A DNA stretch of 64,000 nucleotides from Nitrosomonas sp. PY1 (GCF_022836435.1 NZ_BQXC01000001.1:1190121-1254120); one strand, 5' to 3'. Positions 38,403-46,961 are shown, numbered from the stretch's first letter. The notes: generated by a model from the letters alone, not told the origin. A program made the numbers and translations.

Positions 38403-39323
38403 TTAAGGCGTTTTTAATAAATCGGTACTCGGTTGTTCTTCCATATCAACTTCCACCGCATCGCCATCCATCGTGACCGCTTTTACCGCTTTTTCGTTCA
38501 TGACAACGATACTAATGCGACGATTGATAGGATTAAGTGCGTCATTTTTATCAAATAGAACCGCTGATGATAAACCAACCACCTTGAGTACTTTGTTGGT
38601 ATCCATACCGCCTGCTACAAGCTCGCGCCGTGAAGTATTGGCTCGATCTGCTGATAACTCCCAATTGCTAAAGCCTTTATCGCCGGAAGGGAAAGGTTTC
38701 GCATCAGTATGCCCTGAAAGGCTGATTTTATTGGGAACATCGTTCAGCATTTTACCAATCTCGCGTAAAATGGTTTTGGTATAAGGCTGTAGCTCAGCTT
38801 TGCCAAGCGCAAACATCGGTCGATTTTGTTCATCGACAATCTGAATTCTTAGACCATCAGTTGTGATATCAAGTAATAATTGATTCTCAAATTTTTTTAA
38901 TGAAGGATTGGCTTCTATCGCTTGTTCAATTTTCTTTTTCAAACCTTCCAATCGAATGCGTTCTGCACGTTCGCGGATTATTTTCTTGATTTTTTCATCA
39001 ACTTTTTCTTCTTTGACAACACCTTTCAGAACTTGACCATCTTGGCGAGTAAAATCTTCTCCACCTCCTACAAGCATACTGTCGGTATTGGCAACAGACG
39101 ATCCTCCTGATAAAGCGACCTTAAGCGGGGTTTTAAAATATTCCGAGATACCCTCTAGCTTTGCTTTGGTGCTCGATCCTAGTAACCACATCAGAAGAAA
39201 GAAAGCCATCATTGCAGTTACGAAATCCGCGTAAGCAATTTTCCATGCGCCCCCGTGATGTCCCCCTGCAACTTTCTTAATTCGCTTTATGACGATAGGT
39301 CGTTGCGCTAGATCCTCACCCAT
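38403..39323 (-). CDS. motB: Flagellar motor protein MotB
   Basis: Stator subunit anchored to peptidoglycan. The 306-residue protein has the single membrane helix with the proton-binding Asp in AYADFVTAMMAFFLLMWL near residue 31, a linker, and a C-terminal OmpA-like domain with LSGHTDAKPF and RANTSRRELVAGGM. The aspartate and MotB-type sequence point to a proton-driven stator. It follows motA by 37 bases. No other flagellar or chemotaxis gene lies in the window. Confidence 0.95.
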   Translation of the reverse strand: MGEDLAQRPIVIKRIKKVAGGHHGGAWKIAYADFVTAMMAFFLLMWLLGSSTKAKLEGISEYFKTPLKVALSGGSSVANTDSMLVGGGEDFTRQDGQVLKGVVKEEKVDEKIKKIIRERAERIRLEGLKKKIEQAIEANPSLKKFENQLLLDITTDGLRIQIVDEQNRPMFALGKAELQPYTKTILREIGKMLNDVPNKISLSGHTDAKPFPSGDKGFSNWELSADRANTSRRELVAGGMDTNKVLKVVGLSSAVLFDKNDALNPINRRISIVVMNEKAVKAVTMDGDAVEVDMEEQPSTDLLKTP

Positions 39324-39360
39324 ATTGATTCTCTTAAGTTAGGTAATTATTTGAATACGC

Positions 39361-40221
39361 CTATTTTGCTTTACTTTGCTTGACATGTTCTTCAAGTTCG
39401 GCAAAAGATGGTCTTTCAGTGGTAAATAATACCTTCCGTCCAAATTCCACTGCTAAAACAGGTGAGTAACCATTCAAATTGGCAAGTAGGGTAATTTTGA
39501 TACATTCGAACATTTTGCTGGACTCATGCAAATTATGTTCAAGCTTTCCTGATAATGGAGATATAAATCCATACGCAAGTAGAATTCCTAAGAATGTACC
39601 AACCAACGCTGCTGCAATCAAAATCCCTAACTCAGCAGGCGGTAAGTGGACAGATTCCATAGTATGTACCACCCCCATTACCGCAGCAACAATACCAAAT
39701 GCAGGTAATCCGTCACCGAGCTTCGCGATGGTGTGCACAGGAACCTCTCCTTCCTGATGGTGAGTTTCCAATTCACTATCCATGAGATTTTCGATTTCTA
39801 ATGAATTAAGGTTTCCGCCAACCATTAAGCGCAGGTAATCCGTAATAAATTCTGTGATGTGATGGTCAGCTAAAATGCCAGGGTATTTTGTAAAGATAGG
39901 GCTATTGTTAGGATCGTCGACATCGCCTTCAATGGACATTAACCCTTCCTTACGAATCTTGCCGAGGATTTCGTAGAGTAAAGTCATTAATTCCATATAT
40001 AGTGATTTGGTAAATTTGGAACCTTTAAAAACAGTAGGAAGGGCTTTCAGCGTTGCCTTAAGCGCTTTGCCAGAATTACCAACCACAAATGCGCCAACCG
40101 CTCCTCCACCAATCATTAAAACTTCAACGGGCTGCCATAATGAAGCCAGATGGCCACCTGCCAAAGCAAAACCACCAAAAACAGAAATGATAATGATAAT
40201 GTATCCGACAATAACAAGCAT
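39361..40221 (-). CDS. motA: Flagellar motor stator protein MotA
   Basis: Four-pass membrane subunit of the stator, 286 residues. The first two segments lie at about 1-50 (LVIVGYIIIIISVFGGFAL). The large cytoplasmic loop contains the charged residues that contact FliG. The last two segments include GDGLPAFGIVAAVMGVVHTM and GILIAAALVGTFLGILLAYG. GGGAG-like GGGAG eight bases upstream supports the ATG at 40221. I searched upstream for a FliA promoter: a TAAA and a GACGATAT occur, but the spacing is 12, not 15, so FliA control is not shown. Confidence 0.95.
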   Translation of the reverse strand: MLVIVGYIIIIISVFGGFALAGGHLASLWQPVEVLMIGGGAVGAFVVGNSGKALKATLKALPTVFKGSKFTKSLYMELMTLLYEILGKIRKEGLMSIEGDVDDPNNSPIFTKYPGILADHHITEFITDYLRLMVGGNLNSLEIENLMDSELETHHQEGEVPVHTIAKLGDGLPAFGIVAAVMGVVHTMESVHLPPAELGILIAAALVGTFLGILLAYGFISPLSGKLEHNLHESSKMFECIKITLLANLNGYSPVLAVEFGRKVLFTTERPSFAELEEHVKQSKAK

Positions 40222-40518
40222 TGTACTGACTCCCAGAAAGATAACGGTGTAATCTTTGATGACCGATTCTGGATTGAGAAGGTAACATATCGTCGTGTTA
40301 TTTATTTTTAGAGATAAGGCTAATTTATGCCGCGATTTTCAAATTTCATATTCCTAAGTAGTGTTGGTTTCAGACAGGGCATGGGGTACAAGAAGAAGTA
40401 ACTACTGCTTTTAATTTTTTTGTGTGGTGGTCATCATTCAGTTTTTATTCATGTTGATTAACGTAAATTGGTGCTATCAGAAGTTATTCTGAGTTTATCA
40501 ACTGAAAGGAGACATGCA

Positions 40519-40869
40519 ATGAAAACCACAAAAATGACGCTCTCTTATGTCTTTGCTATGCTATTGCTTACCTTCGTTTTAGCGGTACCTACATTAGCGC
40601 AAGCAGGTAGGGGACACCACGGACACCACGGACATCACGGACACCACGGGCATCATCAAGGTCATCGCCATCACGGGCATCATCATAATCATCATTTAAA
40701 TGGGTATATGATGTACAACCAACCACGTATTCAATACCGTTCCTATTACCCACAACCGAGCTATAATTACTATCCAGCTCCGGTTTATATTCAACCGGCT
40801 CCAGTTTATATTCAACCTTCAATGCTGGGTATTAGTACCGGAGGTGCGGCCTTTATGATAGGTTTCTGA
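40519..40869 (+). CDS. Exported histidine-rich protein
   Basis: A 116-residue protein with a clean signal peptide (about residues 1-30, ending AQA). A His/Gly repeat HHGHHGHHGHHGHH follows, then more His clusters to about residue 60, a Tyr/Pro/Gln-rich stretch with two APVYIQP repeats, and a short hydrophobic C-terminus. The start at 40519 is fixed by AGGAG seven bases upstream; the frame begins 17 codons earlier. The histidine run should bind divalent metals such as Cu, Zn or Ni, which is inference. It precedes a PepSY protein and a PhoPQ-like pair, separated by a terminator-like hairpin. Confidence 0.82.
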   Translation: MKTTKMTLSYVFAMLLLTFVLAVPTLAQAGRGHHGHHGHHGHHGHHQGHRHHGHHHNHHLNGYMMYNQPRIQYRSYYPQPSYNYYPAPVYIQPAPVYIQPSMLGISTGGAAFMIGF

Positions 40870-40879
40870 GTTAATTAGA

Positions 40880-40910
40880 CAAGCTGGTAACAGGCTTCGT
40901 TATCAGCTTG
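40880..40910 (+). terminator. Hairpin after the histidine-rich gene
   Basis: CAAGCTGGTAAC (40880-40891) pairs with GTTATCAGCTTG (40899-40910) over 12 base pairs including one G-T wobble, with a seven-base loop, followed by GTTTCT. The T tail is short, so it may be a partial terminator that sets a higher level for the histidine-rich gene than for the PepSY and two-component genes. Confidence 0.6.
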
Positions 40911-40940
40911 GTTTCTATAATTCATATGGAATAATGTGGC

Positions 40941-41240
40941 ATGAATAGATGGCAAAAAATAGTGACTATATTGATTGTTTTAATAACGCCAGCCACGCAA
41001 ACAATAGCTCAATCCAATCACGCCATGCGTTATTATCAAGCTGGAAGTGATCATACTATTGCTACTACAGGAATTACCGAGCAAAAAGCGATTGCAATTG
41101 CCCAACAAAATTTTAGTGGGCGTGTATTGACAATCAGTCATTCCCAAAATACTTATCGGATAAAAATGCTTAGTCGAAACGGTACTGTGCACATAATTCT
41201 GATTAATGCTGCGGATGGTGCGATTATATCGACGCATTAA
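40941..41240 (+). CDS. Exported PepSY-domain protein
   Basis: A 99-residue protein with a signal peptide (about 1-23, ending IAQ or TIA) followed by one PepSY domain: GITEQKAIAIAQQNFSGRVL, then the strand YRIKMLSRNGTVHIILINAADGAII. PepSY proteins next to two-component systems are often envelope modulators of the sensor kinase. It lies 73 bases before the response regulator on the same strand, which supports that role here. Confidence 0.82.
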   Translation: MNRWQKIVTILIVLITPATQTIAQSNHAMRYYQAGSDHTIATTGITEQKAIAIAQQNFSGRVLTISHSQNTYRIKMLSRNGTVHIILINAADGAIISTH

Positions 41241-41313
41241 TTGAGTATGAATAACGGTTTTCATATGCAATTCAACGATCATTTCAATTGGTATTAACTT
41301 CACGGATTAAGTT

Positions 41314-42000
41314 ATGCGCATTTTAGTCATTGAAGATGAAATCAAACTGCAACAGCAGATTCGCCGGCAATTGGAGTCGGTTGGCTATATGGTGGATACT
41401 TGCAGTGATGGTAGTGAAGGGTTATTTTTTGCAAAAGAATATCCCTTAGATGTTGCAATTATTGATATTGGCTTACCCGGCAAGTCGGGATTGGAAATCA
41501 TTAAAGCGTTACGCGAACAAGGTAACTTATTACCTATTCTCATTTTAACCGCGCGTAGTAGTTGGCAAGATAAAGTGCAAGGATTGGAAGTAGGTGCTGA
41601 CGATTATTTGACTAAACCGTTCCAAATGGAGGAATTGAAAGCGCGAGTAAAAGCCTTGTTGCGGCGTTCGACCGGTATTCCGCATACTCAGTTAAGTTGT
41701 GGTCCAATTGTTATTGATGTTGCATCACAGTCGGTGACTGTGAATGGCAAACCCATTGAACTTACATCTTTTGAATATCGTATGTTGGAAGAATTGGTAC
41801 GGCATCATGGCGAAGTACTTTCTAAGCAATTACTCACAGACTATCTTTATCCGCACGATGAGGACCGCGACAGCAATGTATTAGAAGTCATGGTCGGACG
41901 CTTACGTCGAAAACTGGATCCGGATGGTTCGCTAAATCCGATTGAAACACTGCGTGGTCGCGGCTATCGTTTTACTTTCGATTGTAATAAATCACGATGA
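41314..42000 (+). CDS. PhoP-like response regulator (OmpR family)
   Basis: A 228-residue two-domain regulator. The receiver has the acidic pair in VIEDE, the phospho-acceptor Asp51 in IIDIGLPG, and the Lys in DYLTKPF. The segment LTARSSWQDKVQGLEVGADDY closely follows the PhoP pattern. The winged-helix DNA-binding domain ends in LRGRGYRF. Its stop overlaps the kinase start by four bases, so the pair is coupled. The signal could be Mg2+, cationic peptides, pH or metal; sequence alone does not tell. Confidence 0.9.
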   Translation: MRILVIEDEIKLQQQIRRQLESVGYMVDTCSDGSEGLFFAKEYPLDVAIIDIGLPGKSGLEIIKALREQGNLLPILILTARSSWQDKVQGLEVGADDYLTKPFQMEELKARVKALLRRSTGIPHTQLSCGPIVIDVASQSVTVNGKPIELTSFEYRMLEELVRHHGEVLSKQLLTDYLYPHDEDRDSNVLEVMVGRLRRKLDPDGSLNPIETLRGRGYRFTFDCNKSR

Positions 42001-43331
42001 TGTCTTTAAGCCAGCGCGTTTTATTTAGCGCTACTCTGGTATTGTTGGCATTTATAGTTGGAATCGCGCTGACATTGGATCGTGCATTTTATGATAGCGC
42101 ACGTTTAGGTGTGCAGGACCGTTTATTTGCGAAATTGTTGATGTTGATGAGCGATGCAGAAATTGATGATGCGGGTGTACTAGATTTAGAAACCAACTTA
42201 ATCGATGCAGAACTAGGGCATGTGAATTCTAGTACTTACGGGTTTGTAATCGATCAGGTAGGGACAATACTATGGCGTTCTACTTCATCATTGAATGAAA
42301 ACATTCCAGTTACTTCTTCTCTAGACAAAGGAACAAAGATATTTGAACAAACTGTGTTTGCCGATCAAACTTATTTTATCTATCGCTATGCAGTGGCTTG
42401 GGAAACGCCTACTGGAGAGTATCCACTGACGTTTGTCGTTATCACTGATACGACATTATTTGATGCACAGATTACGCAATATCGTGAGGATTTATGGGGA
42501 TGGTTGATCGCCTTGATTGCCTTATTATTGTTTATGCAAATGCTGGTGCTACGCTGGGGGTTGAAGCCATTGCGGCACGTTTCAGTGGAGCTTGCTGCGA
42601 TAGAGTCGGGTATGCAAGAAAACTTGAAAGGAAATTATCCGAGTGAATTAAAATTGTTAACAGACAACATTAATTCTTTAATTAATCACGAACACAAACA
42701 ACAAAAACGCTATCGTAATGGCTTGGCTGACTTGGCGCATAGTCTTAAAACACCACTTGCAGTACTACAAGGCGCTGTAAATTCTGAAGAAGATGAAGTG
42801 TCTCGACGGAAAGTTATCCATGAACAGATTGACCGCATGGACAGCATTGTTCAATACCAGTTGCGTCGTGCAGTTACGGCAGGAGGGGGCACAGGAATGA
42901 CATTGGTACTGCTAAAGCCTATGGTGGATAGGATTGTCAATACAGTACAAAAAGCATACCGCACAAAGCAGTCGGAAATAGATATTCAAATGGATGACGT
43001 GATTGGCATACGCATCGACGAAGGAGATTTAATGGAACTGCTTGGTAATCTGATTGATAATGCTTTTAAGTGGTGCCGTTACAGTATTCAAATTTGTGCA
43101 GAATGCCTAGGCAACCAAGTAGCAATTCAAGTAAAAGATGACGGTCCGGGCATTCCATCTCAGGAAGCCGATAGAATTCTAGAGCGCTGTGTTCGCGCCG
43201 ATCAATCTATTCCTGGACATGGAATTGGACTAGCTATAGTACATGATATCATTCAGGCTTATGACGGAAAAATGACCATAGCAAATAATCCAGCAGGTGG
43301 TGCCTGCATTACATTGTATTTAAAGAAATAA
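41997..43331 (+). CDS. PhoQ-like sensor histidine kinase
   Basis: A 444-residue inner-membrane kinase with two membrane segments (about 8-28 and 166-186) bracketing a periplasmic sensor of about 135 residues rich in Asp and Glu. A HAMP-like region follows, then the phosphoacceptor His in LADLAHSLKTPLAVLQG, the N box LGNLIDNAFKWC, and the G box DDGPGIP plus GHGIGLAIV. The wording of the H and N boxes is that of PhoQ. It is the last gene of the PepSY-regulator-kinase unit. An RHS-like scrap from the other strand lies 27 bases beyond its stop. Confidence 0.9.
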   Translation: MMSLSQRVLFSATLVLLAFIVGIALTLDRAFYDSARLGVQDRLFAKLLMLMSDAEIDDAGVLDLETNLIDAELGHVNSSTYGFVIDQVGTILWRSTSSLNENIPVTSSLDKGTKIFEQTVFADQTYFIYRYAVAWETPTGEYPLTFVVITDTTLFDAQITQYREDLWGWLIALIALLLFMQMLVLRWGLKPLRHVSVELAAIESGMQENLKGNYPSELKLLTDNINSLINHEHKQQKRYRNGLADLAHSLKTPLAVLQGAVNSEEDEVSRRKVIHEQIDRMDSIVQYQLRRAVTAGGGTGMTLVLLKPMVDRIVNTVQKAYRTKQSEIDIQMDDVIGIRIDEGDLMELLGNLIDNAFKWCRYSIQICAECLGNQVAIQVKDDGPGIPSQEADRILERCVRADQSIPGHGIGLAIVHDIIQAYDGKMTIANNPAGGACITLYLKK

Positions 43332-43358
43332 AAACTGGAAACTGGCCTCTGGAGCAGT

Positions 43359-43502
43359 TTAAATATTGCCGAAGATAACCCGGTAGTGACCGAATAACTG
43401 CTGAGCCTGATACTCCTTCTCGTCAATCGGATCGGAGTTGATGTATCTTCCTGCCTCGGGTTCATAATTCAAGATTAAAGCAATGAAGTTTACAATTTGC
43501 AT
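43359..43502 (-). pseudogene. RHS-repeat core fragment (47 codons)
   Basis: On the minus strand, a short open frame from an ATG at 43502 contains LNYEPEAGRYINSDPID. This matches the hallmark of the RHS core end, YDPETGRYIS-DPIG, in spacing and key residues (Gly-Arg-Tyr-Ile, then Asp-Pro-Ile). The remaining residues to the TAA at 43359 do not continue as an RHS protein. There is no further RHS sequence on either side, as yraN starts four bases upstream and the kinase gene ends 27 bases downstream. It is best read as a relic of a larger RHS gene or a hitchhiking fragment. Confidence 0.5.
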
Positions 43503-43505
43503 AAT

Positions 43506-43844
43506 TTACTCACCAAATGCATTTTGAATCCAATCAATCTTTTGTCCATTGATACCGCTGAGTAAAATGACATCAAAACGGCAGGGCGGGTGATTGTCGA
43601 TTTCTGCCAAGTAGTGCCGTGCAGTACGGAGTAGCTTGGCTTGTTTTGTTGGTGTGATGCTGAAAGCTGCGCCACCGAAAGTTTCTCGTGTACGCATACG
43701 AACCTCAACAAAAACCAAGGTGTTATGATCTTGCATAATCAAATCAATTTCGCCAAATCGGCAGCGATAATTTTGTGTAATTAGGATTAATGAGAATTGC
43801 TGTAAATAGGCTGCCGCGATTTTTTCAGCTTCATGACCGTTCAT
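43506..43844 (-). CDS. YraN family (UPF0102) nuclease-fold protein
   Basis: A 112-residue restriction-endonuclease-like protein. It shows the family start GHEAEKIAAAYLQ, CRFGEIDLIMQDHNTLVFVEVRMR with the Asp and Glu-x-Arg catalytic-type residues, and the LLRTARHYLAE helix. The YraN family is thought to act on DNA, in link with Holliday-type structures, but no reaction is established. The ATG overlaps the stop of lpoA by four bases, the usual lpoA-yraN arrangement. Confidence 0.9.
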   Translation of the reverse strand: MNGHEAEKIAAAYLQQFSLILITQNYRCRFGEIDLIMQDHNTLVFVEVRMRTRETFGGAAFSITPTKQAKLLRTARHYLAEIDNHPPCRFDVILLSGINGQKIDWIQNAFGE

Positions 43845-44983
43845 GGTTCCGATAGCGGCGCTATTGAGTCTGGGATTGTTCGTTGTGGATTCAGTAGACG
43901 TACTTGACCTTGTATAAATTGCGCTGATACGGGTTCGCGAATGAACTGGTTGGCCGGTACGGCACGCACTAACCCTGTGACGCCGTCAAAGCTGATTTCA
44001 TTGATAAATAACGGATCGAGTAAATGTGTCATCAAGCGAAATGCATCAATTCCTAATGCATACAAACGCTCCATGTCCATATTTTTAATAGCACGATTCT
44101 GGCGATAAGCCATTACGGCTGGATGGTCTGGTTGCAATAGCCACGGCATATCAACAAAGTGAATTTCATTCAAGTCATTGTTGAGTAAGGCATTATCATT
44201 GCCGGCGTAAACTTGAGATGTGGCAAAGATCGGTACATCTGCTGCAATATAAGGTCGCACGACACGTGCCTTATCTGCACTCAAAGCAAGAAAAACTAAT
44301 TGGTTGTCGTTGCTACTTAATTTCTTCAGTTGCTGTAATTTTTGTTGGTCATCAACATAAGGAAAAAATGCTAAGGCACCGCCTTCACGTTGCCATCGTT
44401 CGCTAAATGCTGTTTGCAGTCGTTTCGACAGGCCACCGTTGTCACCAATTATTAAAGCTCGCGTTTTTCCACTGTCACGTGCCAGTTGCGCAACTTGGCT
44501 CGCTTCAGCTTCCATTTGTAAACCAAACAAAAATAATTGAGTGGGTACTATCGCAGTACTGTCAATCGTATTCAAAGCCAGGGTTGGTACCGTTACACGT
44601 TTACTCGATGCAATCGCGGCAACGCTGTCCCGAGTCAGCGGGCCTACCACAAATTCAGCGCCTGCATCCAATGCCTCGTGATAGGTCAAAAGAGAATCTA
44701 GTGGATCATCGCTGGTCGAATAAATGCGAATGACGAGTTGCAATGGTTCTTCGCGCATCGTGGCAGCAATAAAACCCGCTTTAACTTGATCCGCTGCTTC
44801 ACTAAAGGTGGGCGATTCCAGCGGTAAAATGAGCGCAATGTGCGGTGTTTTTGTTGATTCAGAAATATTTTCTTGATGAGGAAGCTGATTGAAGTAAGTA
44901 TCGGTAGTCGCTGATGCGAGATTGCCGGATAATGTCAGCATGATGATCAAGACTAGCTCGAATATACGAGACACCCAAGGCAT
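43841..44983 (-). CDS. LppC/LpoA-type penicillin-binding-protein activator, short form
   Basis: A 380-residue periplasmic-binding-like protein of the LppC family, whose E. coli member LpoA activates PBP1a. From the ATG at 44983 it has a signal peptide (about 1-24, ending ASA) with no lipobox cysteine. E. coli LpoA has 678 residues with an N-terminal TPR-like domain; only the C-terminal type-I substrate-binding fold is present here (ALILPLESPTFSEAADQVKAG, VVGPLTRDSV, GLSKRLQTAF). It is translationally coupled to yraN. Its 5' end overlaps that of rsmI on the other strand. The frame could extend to 45061 but that would hide the signal peptide. Confidence 0.8.
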   Translation of the reverse strand: MPWVSRIFELVLIIMLTLSGNLASATTDTYFNQLPHQENISESTKTPHIALILPLESPTFSEAADQVKAGFIAATMREEPLQLVIRIYSTSDDPLDSLLTYHEALDAGAEFVVGPLTRDSVAAIASSKRVTVPTLALNTIDSTAIVPTQLFLFGLQMEAEASQVAQLARDSGKTRALIIGDNGGLSKRLQTAFSERWQREGGALAFFPYVDDQQKLQQLKKLSSNDNQLVFLALSADKARVVRPYIAADVPIFATSQVYAGNDNALLNNDLNEIHFVDMPWLLQPDHPAVMAYRQNRAIKNMDMERLYALGIDAFRLMTHLLDPLFINEISFDGVTGLVRAVPANQFIREPVSAQFIQGQVRLLNPQRTIPDSIAPLSEP

Positions 44984-45839
44984 ATTAGGGAAAAGCGCGC
45001 TATATATAGTGGCTACGCCTATCGGGAATCTGAATGATATCAGTTTACGTGCGTTGGACATATTGAAAACAGTCGATGTGATTGCTGTTGAACATATACA
45101 AAACTCTAAGTATTTATTAATGACGCATGGGATCTCAGTACCATTGATTAGTCTGCATCAACATAATGAAGTTGAAGCAGCCAATAAGATATTAACACTA
45201 TTAACGGAAGGTAAGCGTGTGGCATTAATAACCGACGCAGGGACGCCCGCAATTTCTGATCCAGGTGCGATTTTGGTTCAGCAAGTGCGCGCAAAAAATT
45301 TTCCCGTCATTCCTATTCCGGGCGCGAATGCTGCAATTTGCGCGTTATCGGCAGCAGGTATTACAAATCCACATTTTTTCTTTTATGGCTTTTTGCCAAC
45401 AAAATCGATAGCGCGTCAGCGCGAATTGGTCACATTCAAATCACAGTCATTTCCTACAATATTTTATGAGGCGCCACACCGAATTATCGAATGTATTGAA
45501 GACATGATCGAAGTCTTTGGCGCAAATCGCATACTGACGCTTGCACGTGAGTTGACCAAGATATTTGAGACGATTCATGTGAGCTCATTGGCAGATACGC
45601 TAAATTGGCTCAAATTGGATTTGTATCAACAAAAGGGTGAATTCGTACTGATACTATCCGGCGCCGAAAAAAACGATAAATCGCAAGTGAGCGAGCAAGC
45701 ACGCGATACCTTGAGATATTTATTGGCTGATTTACCGCTTAAACAAGCCGTAAAACTTGCAGCGACAATTACTGGCGAGAATAAGAGTACCTTGTATCAG
45801 CTTGCATTACGTTTGAAACAATCAGATCAATCGGAATGA
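44940..45839 (+). CDS. rsmI: 16S rRNA 2'-O-ribose C1402 methyltransferase RsmI
   Basis: A tetrapyrrole-methylase-fold enzyme that methylates C1402 in the decoding centre. It has 299 residues from the ATG at 44940, with LYIVATPIGNLNDISLRAL, TDAGTPAISDPGA, the IPGANAAICALSAAG block and FYEAPHRI. The usual AEDTR stretch after the first helix reads VEHIQ here, a notable departure in the active-site region. The start is not well supported: the only other upstream option is a TTG at 44922. Either start puts the 5' end inside the divergent lpoA gene. Confidence 0.87.
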   Translation: MMIKTSSNIRDTQGILGKSALYIVATPIGNLNDISLRALDILKTVDVIAVEHIQNSKYLLMTHGISVPLISLHQHNEVEAANKILTLLTEGKRVALITDAGTPAISDPGAILVQQVRAKNFPVIPIPGANAAICALSAAGITNPHFFFYGFLPTKSIARQRELVTFKSQSFPTIFYEAPHRIIECIEDMIEVFGANRILTLARELTKIFETIHVSSLADTLNWLKLDLYQQKGEFVLILSGAEKNDKSQVSEQARDTLRYLLADLPLKQAVKLAATITGENKSTLYQLALRLKQSDQSE

Positions 45840-45911
45840 ATCAATAATGAGATGGGAAACCCCGCACCAAGCTAAGTTATAATTGATCATTTCGATTATT
45901 CGAGGTTTTTT

Positions 45912-46961
45912 TTGTCATCCTTTCTAACGCATCTCAAGATTATTCGCCCGGATGACTGGCATTTGCATTTGCGCGATGGTGAACAACTGAAAGACGTGTT
46001 GCTATATACCGCACGGCAGTTTGCGCGTGCTGTCATTATGCCAAATCTACGTGTTCCAGTGGTCACTACCGAGATGGCACAAGCGTATTACACTCGTATT
46101 ATATCCGCGCTGCCTGAAGTGCTGCAAAGTCAATTCCAGCCACTGATGACCTTGTATTTGACCGATAACACGCAGCCATCAGAAATTGTGCGCGCAAAAA
46201 ACAGCGGCATTGTACAAGCGGTAAAATTGTATCCGGCTGGAGCGACGACCCATTCTGATGCGGGGGTCACGAATATTTCTAAATGCTTTAAAACCTTGGC
46301 TGAAATGGAAAAGCAGGATATACCGCTATTGGTTCATGGGGAAGTAACTGATCCAAATATCGATGTGTTTGATCGGGAAAAAATGTTTATCGAGCGTACA
46401 TTGTGTATGTTGACACAACACTTTCCGCAGCTACGAATAGTATTCGAACATATCACGACTCGAGATGCGGTTGAGTTTGTTAAACAATCTTCGGAGAAGA
46501 TCGCCGCGACTATTACGGCGCATCATCTTTTATTGAATAGGAATGCCTTGTTTCAAGGTGGCATTCGACCGCATCATTATTGTTTGCCCATTCTTAAGCG
46601 AGAGACGCATCGGCGAGCATTGCTACAAGCTGCCGTGAGCGGTAATGCTAAATTTTTCCTGGGTACGGATAGCGCACCGCATGCGCTGGTGAATAAAGAA
46701 CAATCGTGTGGCTGCGCTGGCATTTTTACTGCACATGCTGCAATGGAGTTATATGCTACCGCTTTTGAACAAGTCGATGCACTCGATAAATTGGAAGGAT
46801 TCGCCAGTTTTTTTGGTGCAGATTTCTACGAATTACCGCGCAATACCGATACGATCACGTTGCGGCGGAAAAACTGGATGGTTCCTGAACGGTATGATTT
46901 CGCCGGAGAGGCGCTAATACCTTTATACGCAGATGCAGAGCTGTCTTGGAAGGTGGAATAG
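45912..46961 (+). CDS. pyrC: Dihydroorotase
   Basis: Zinc enzyme closing the pyrimidine ring from carbamoyl aspartate, class II (E. coli PyrC type). The 349-residue protein has the metal motif [10 protein letters not shown] near residue 15, the carboxylated lysine in [10 protein letters not shown], histidines in LVHGEVTD and [13 protein letters not shown], and the catalytic Asp in [10 protein letters not shown]. The start is a TTG; GAGG lies six bases upstream (45902-45905) and no ATG is better placed. A TATAAT at 45878-45883 may be its -10 hexamer, without a clear -35. Confidence 0.95.
   Translation: MSSFLTHLKIIRPDDWHLHLRDGEQLKDVLLYTARQFARAVIMPNLRVPVVTTEMAQAYYTRIISALPEVLQSQFQPLMTLYLTDNTQPSEIVRAKNSGIVQAVKLYPAGATTHSDAGVTNISKCFKTLAEMEKQDIPLLVHGEVTDPNIDVFDREKMFIERTLCMLTQHFPQLRIVFEHITTRDAVEFVKQSSEKIAATITAHHLLLNRNALFQGGIRPHHYCLPILKRETHRRALLQAAVSGNAKFFLGTDSAPHALVNKEQSCGCAGIFTAHAAMELYATAFEQVDALDKLEGFASFFGADFYELPRNTDTITLRRKNWMVPERYDFAGEALIPLYADAELSWKVE

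Noticed and set aside
40222-40330. A possible FliA (sigma-28) promoter before motA
   Set aside because: TAAA and GACGATAT occur on the minus strand, but the gap is 12 bases, not the 15 needed, and no other pair fits.
40610-40695. Regular GGACACCAC-type repeats resembling a small array
   Set aside because: They are the in-frame codons of the His-Gly repeats in the histidine-rich protein, not a CRISPR or satellite.
43259-43465. A 68-codon minus-strand frame over the kinase 3' end
   Set aside because: It is out of phase with the RHS-like frame and antisense to the kinase; only the RHS frame shows a recognisable motif.
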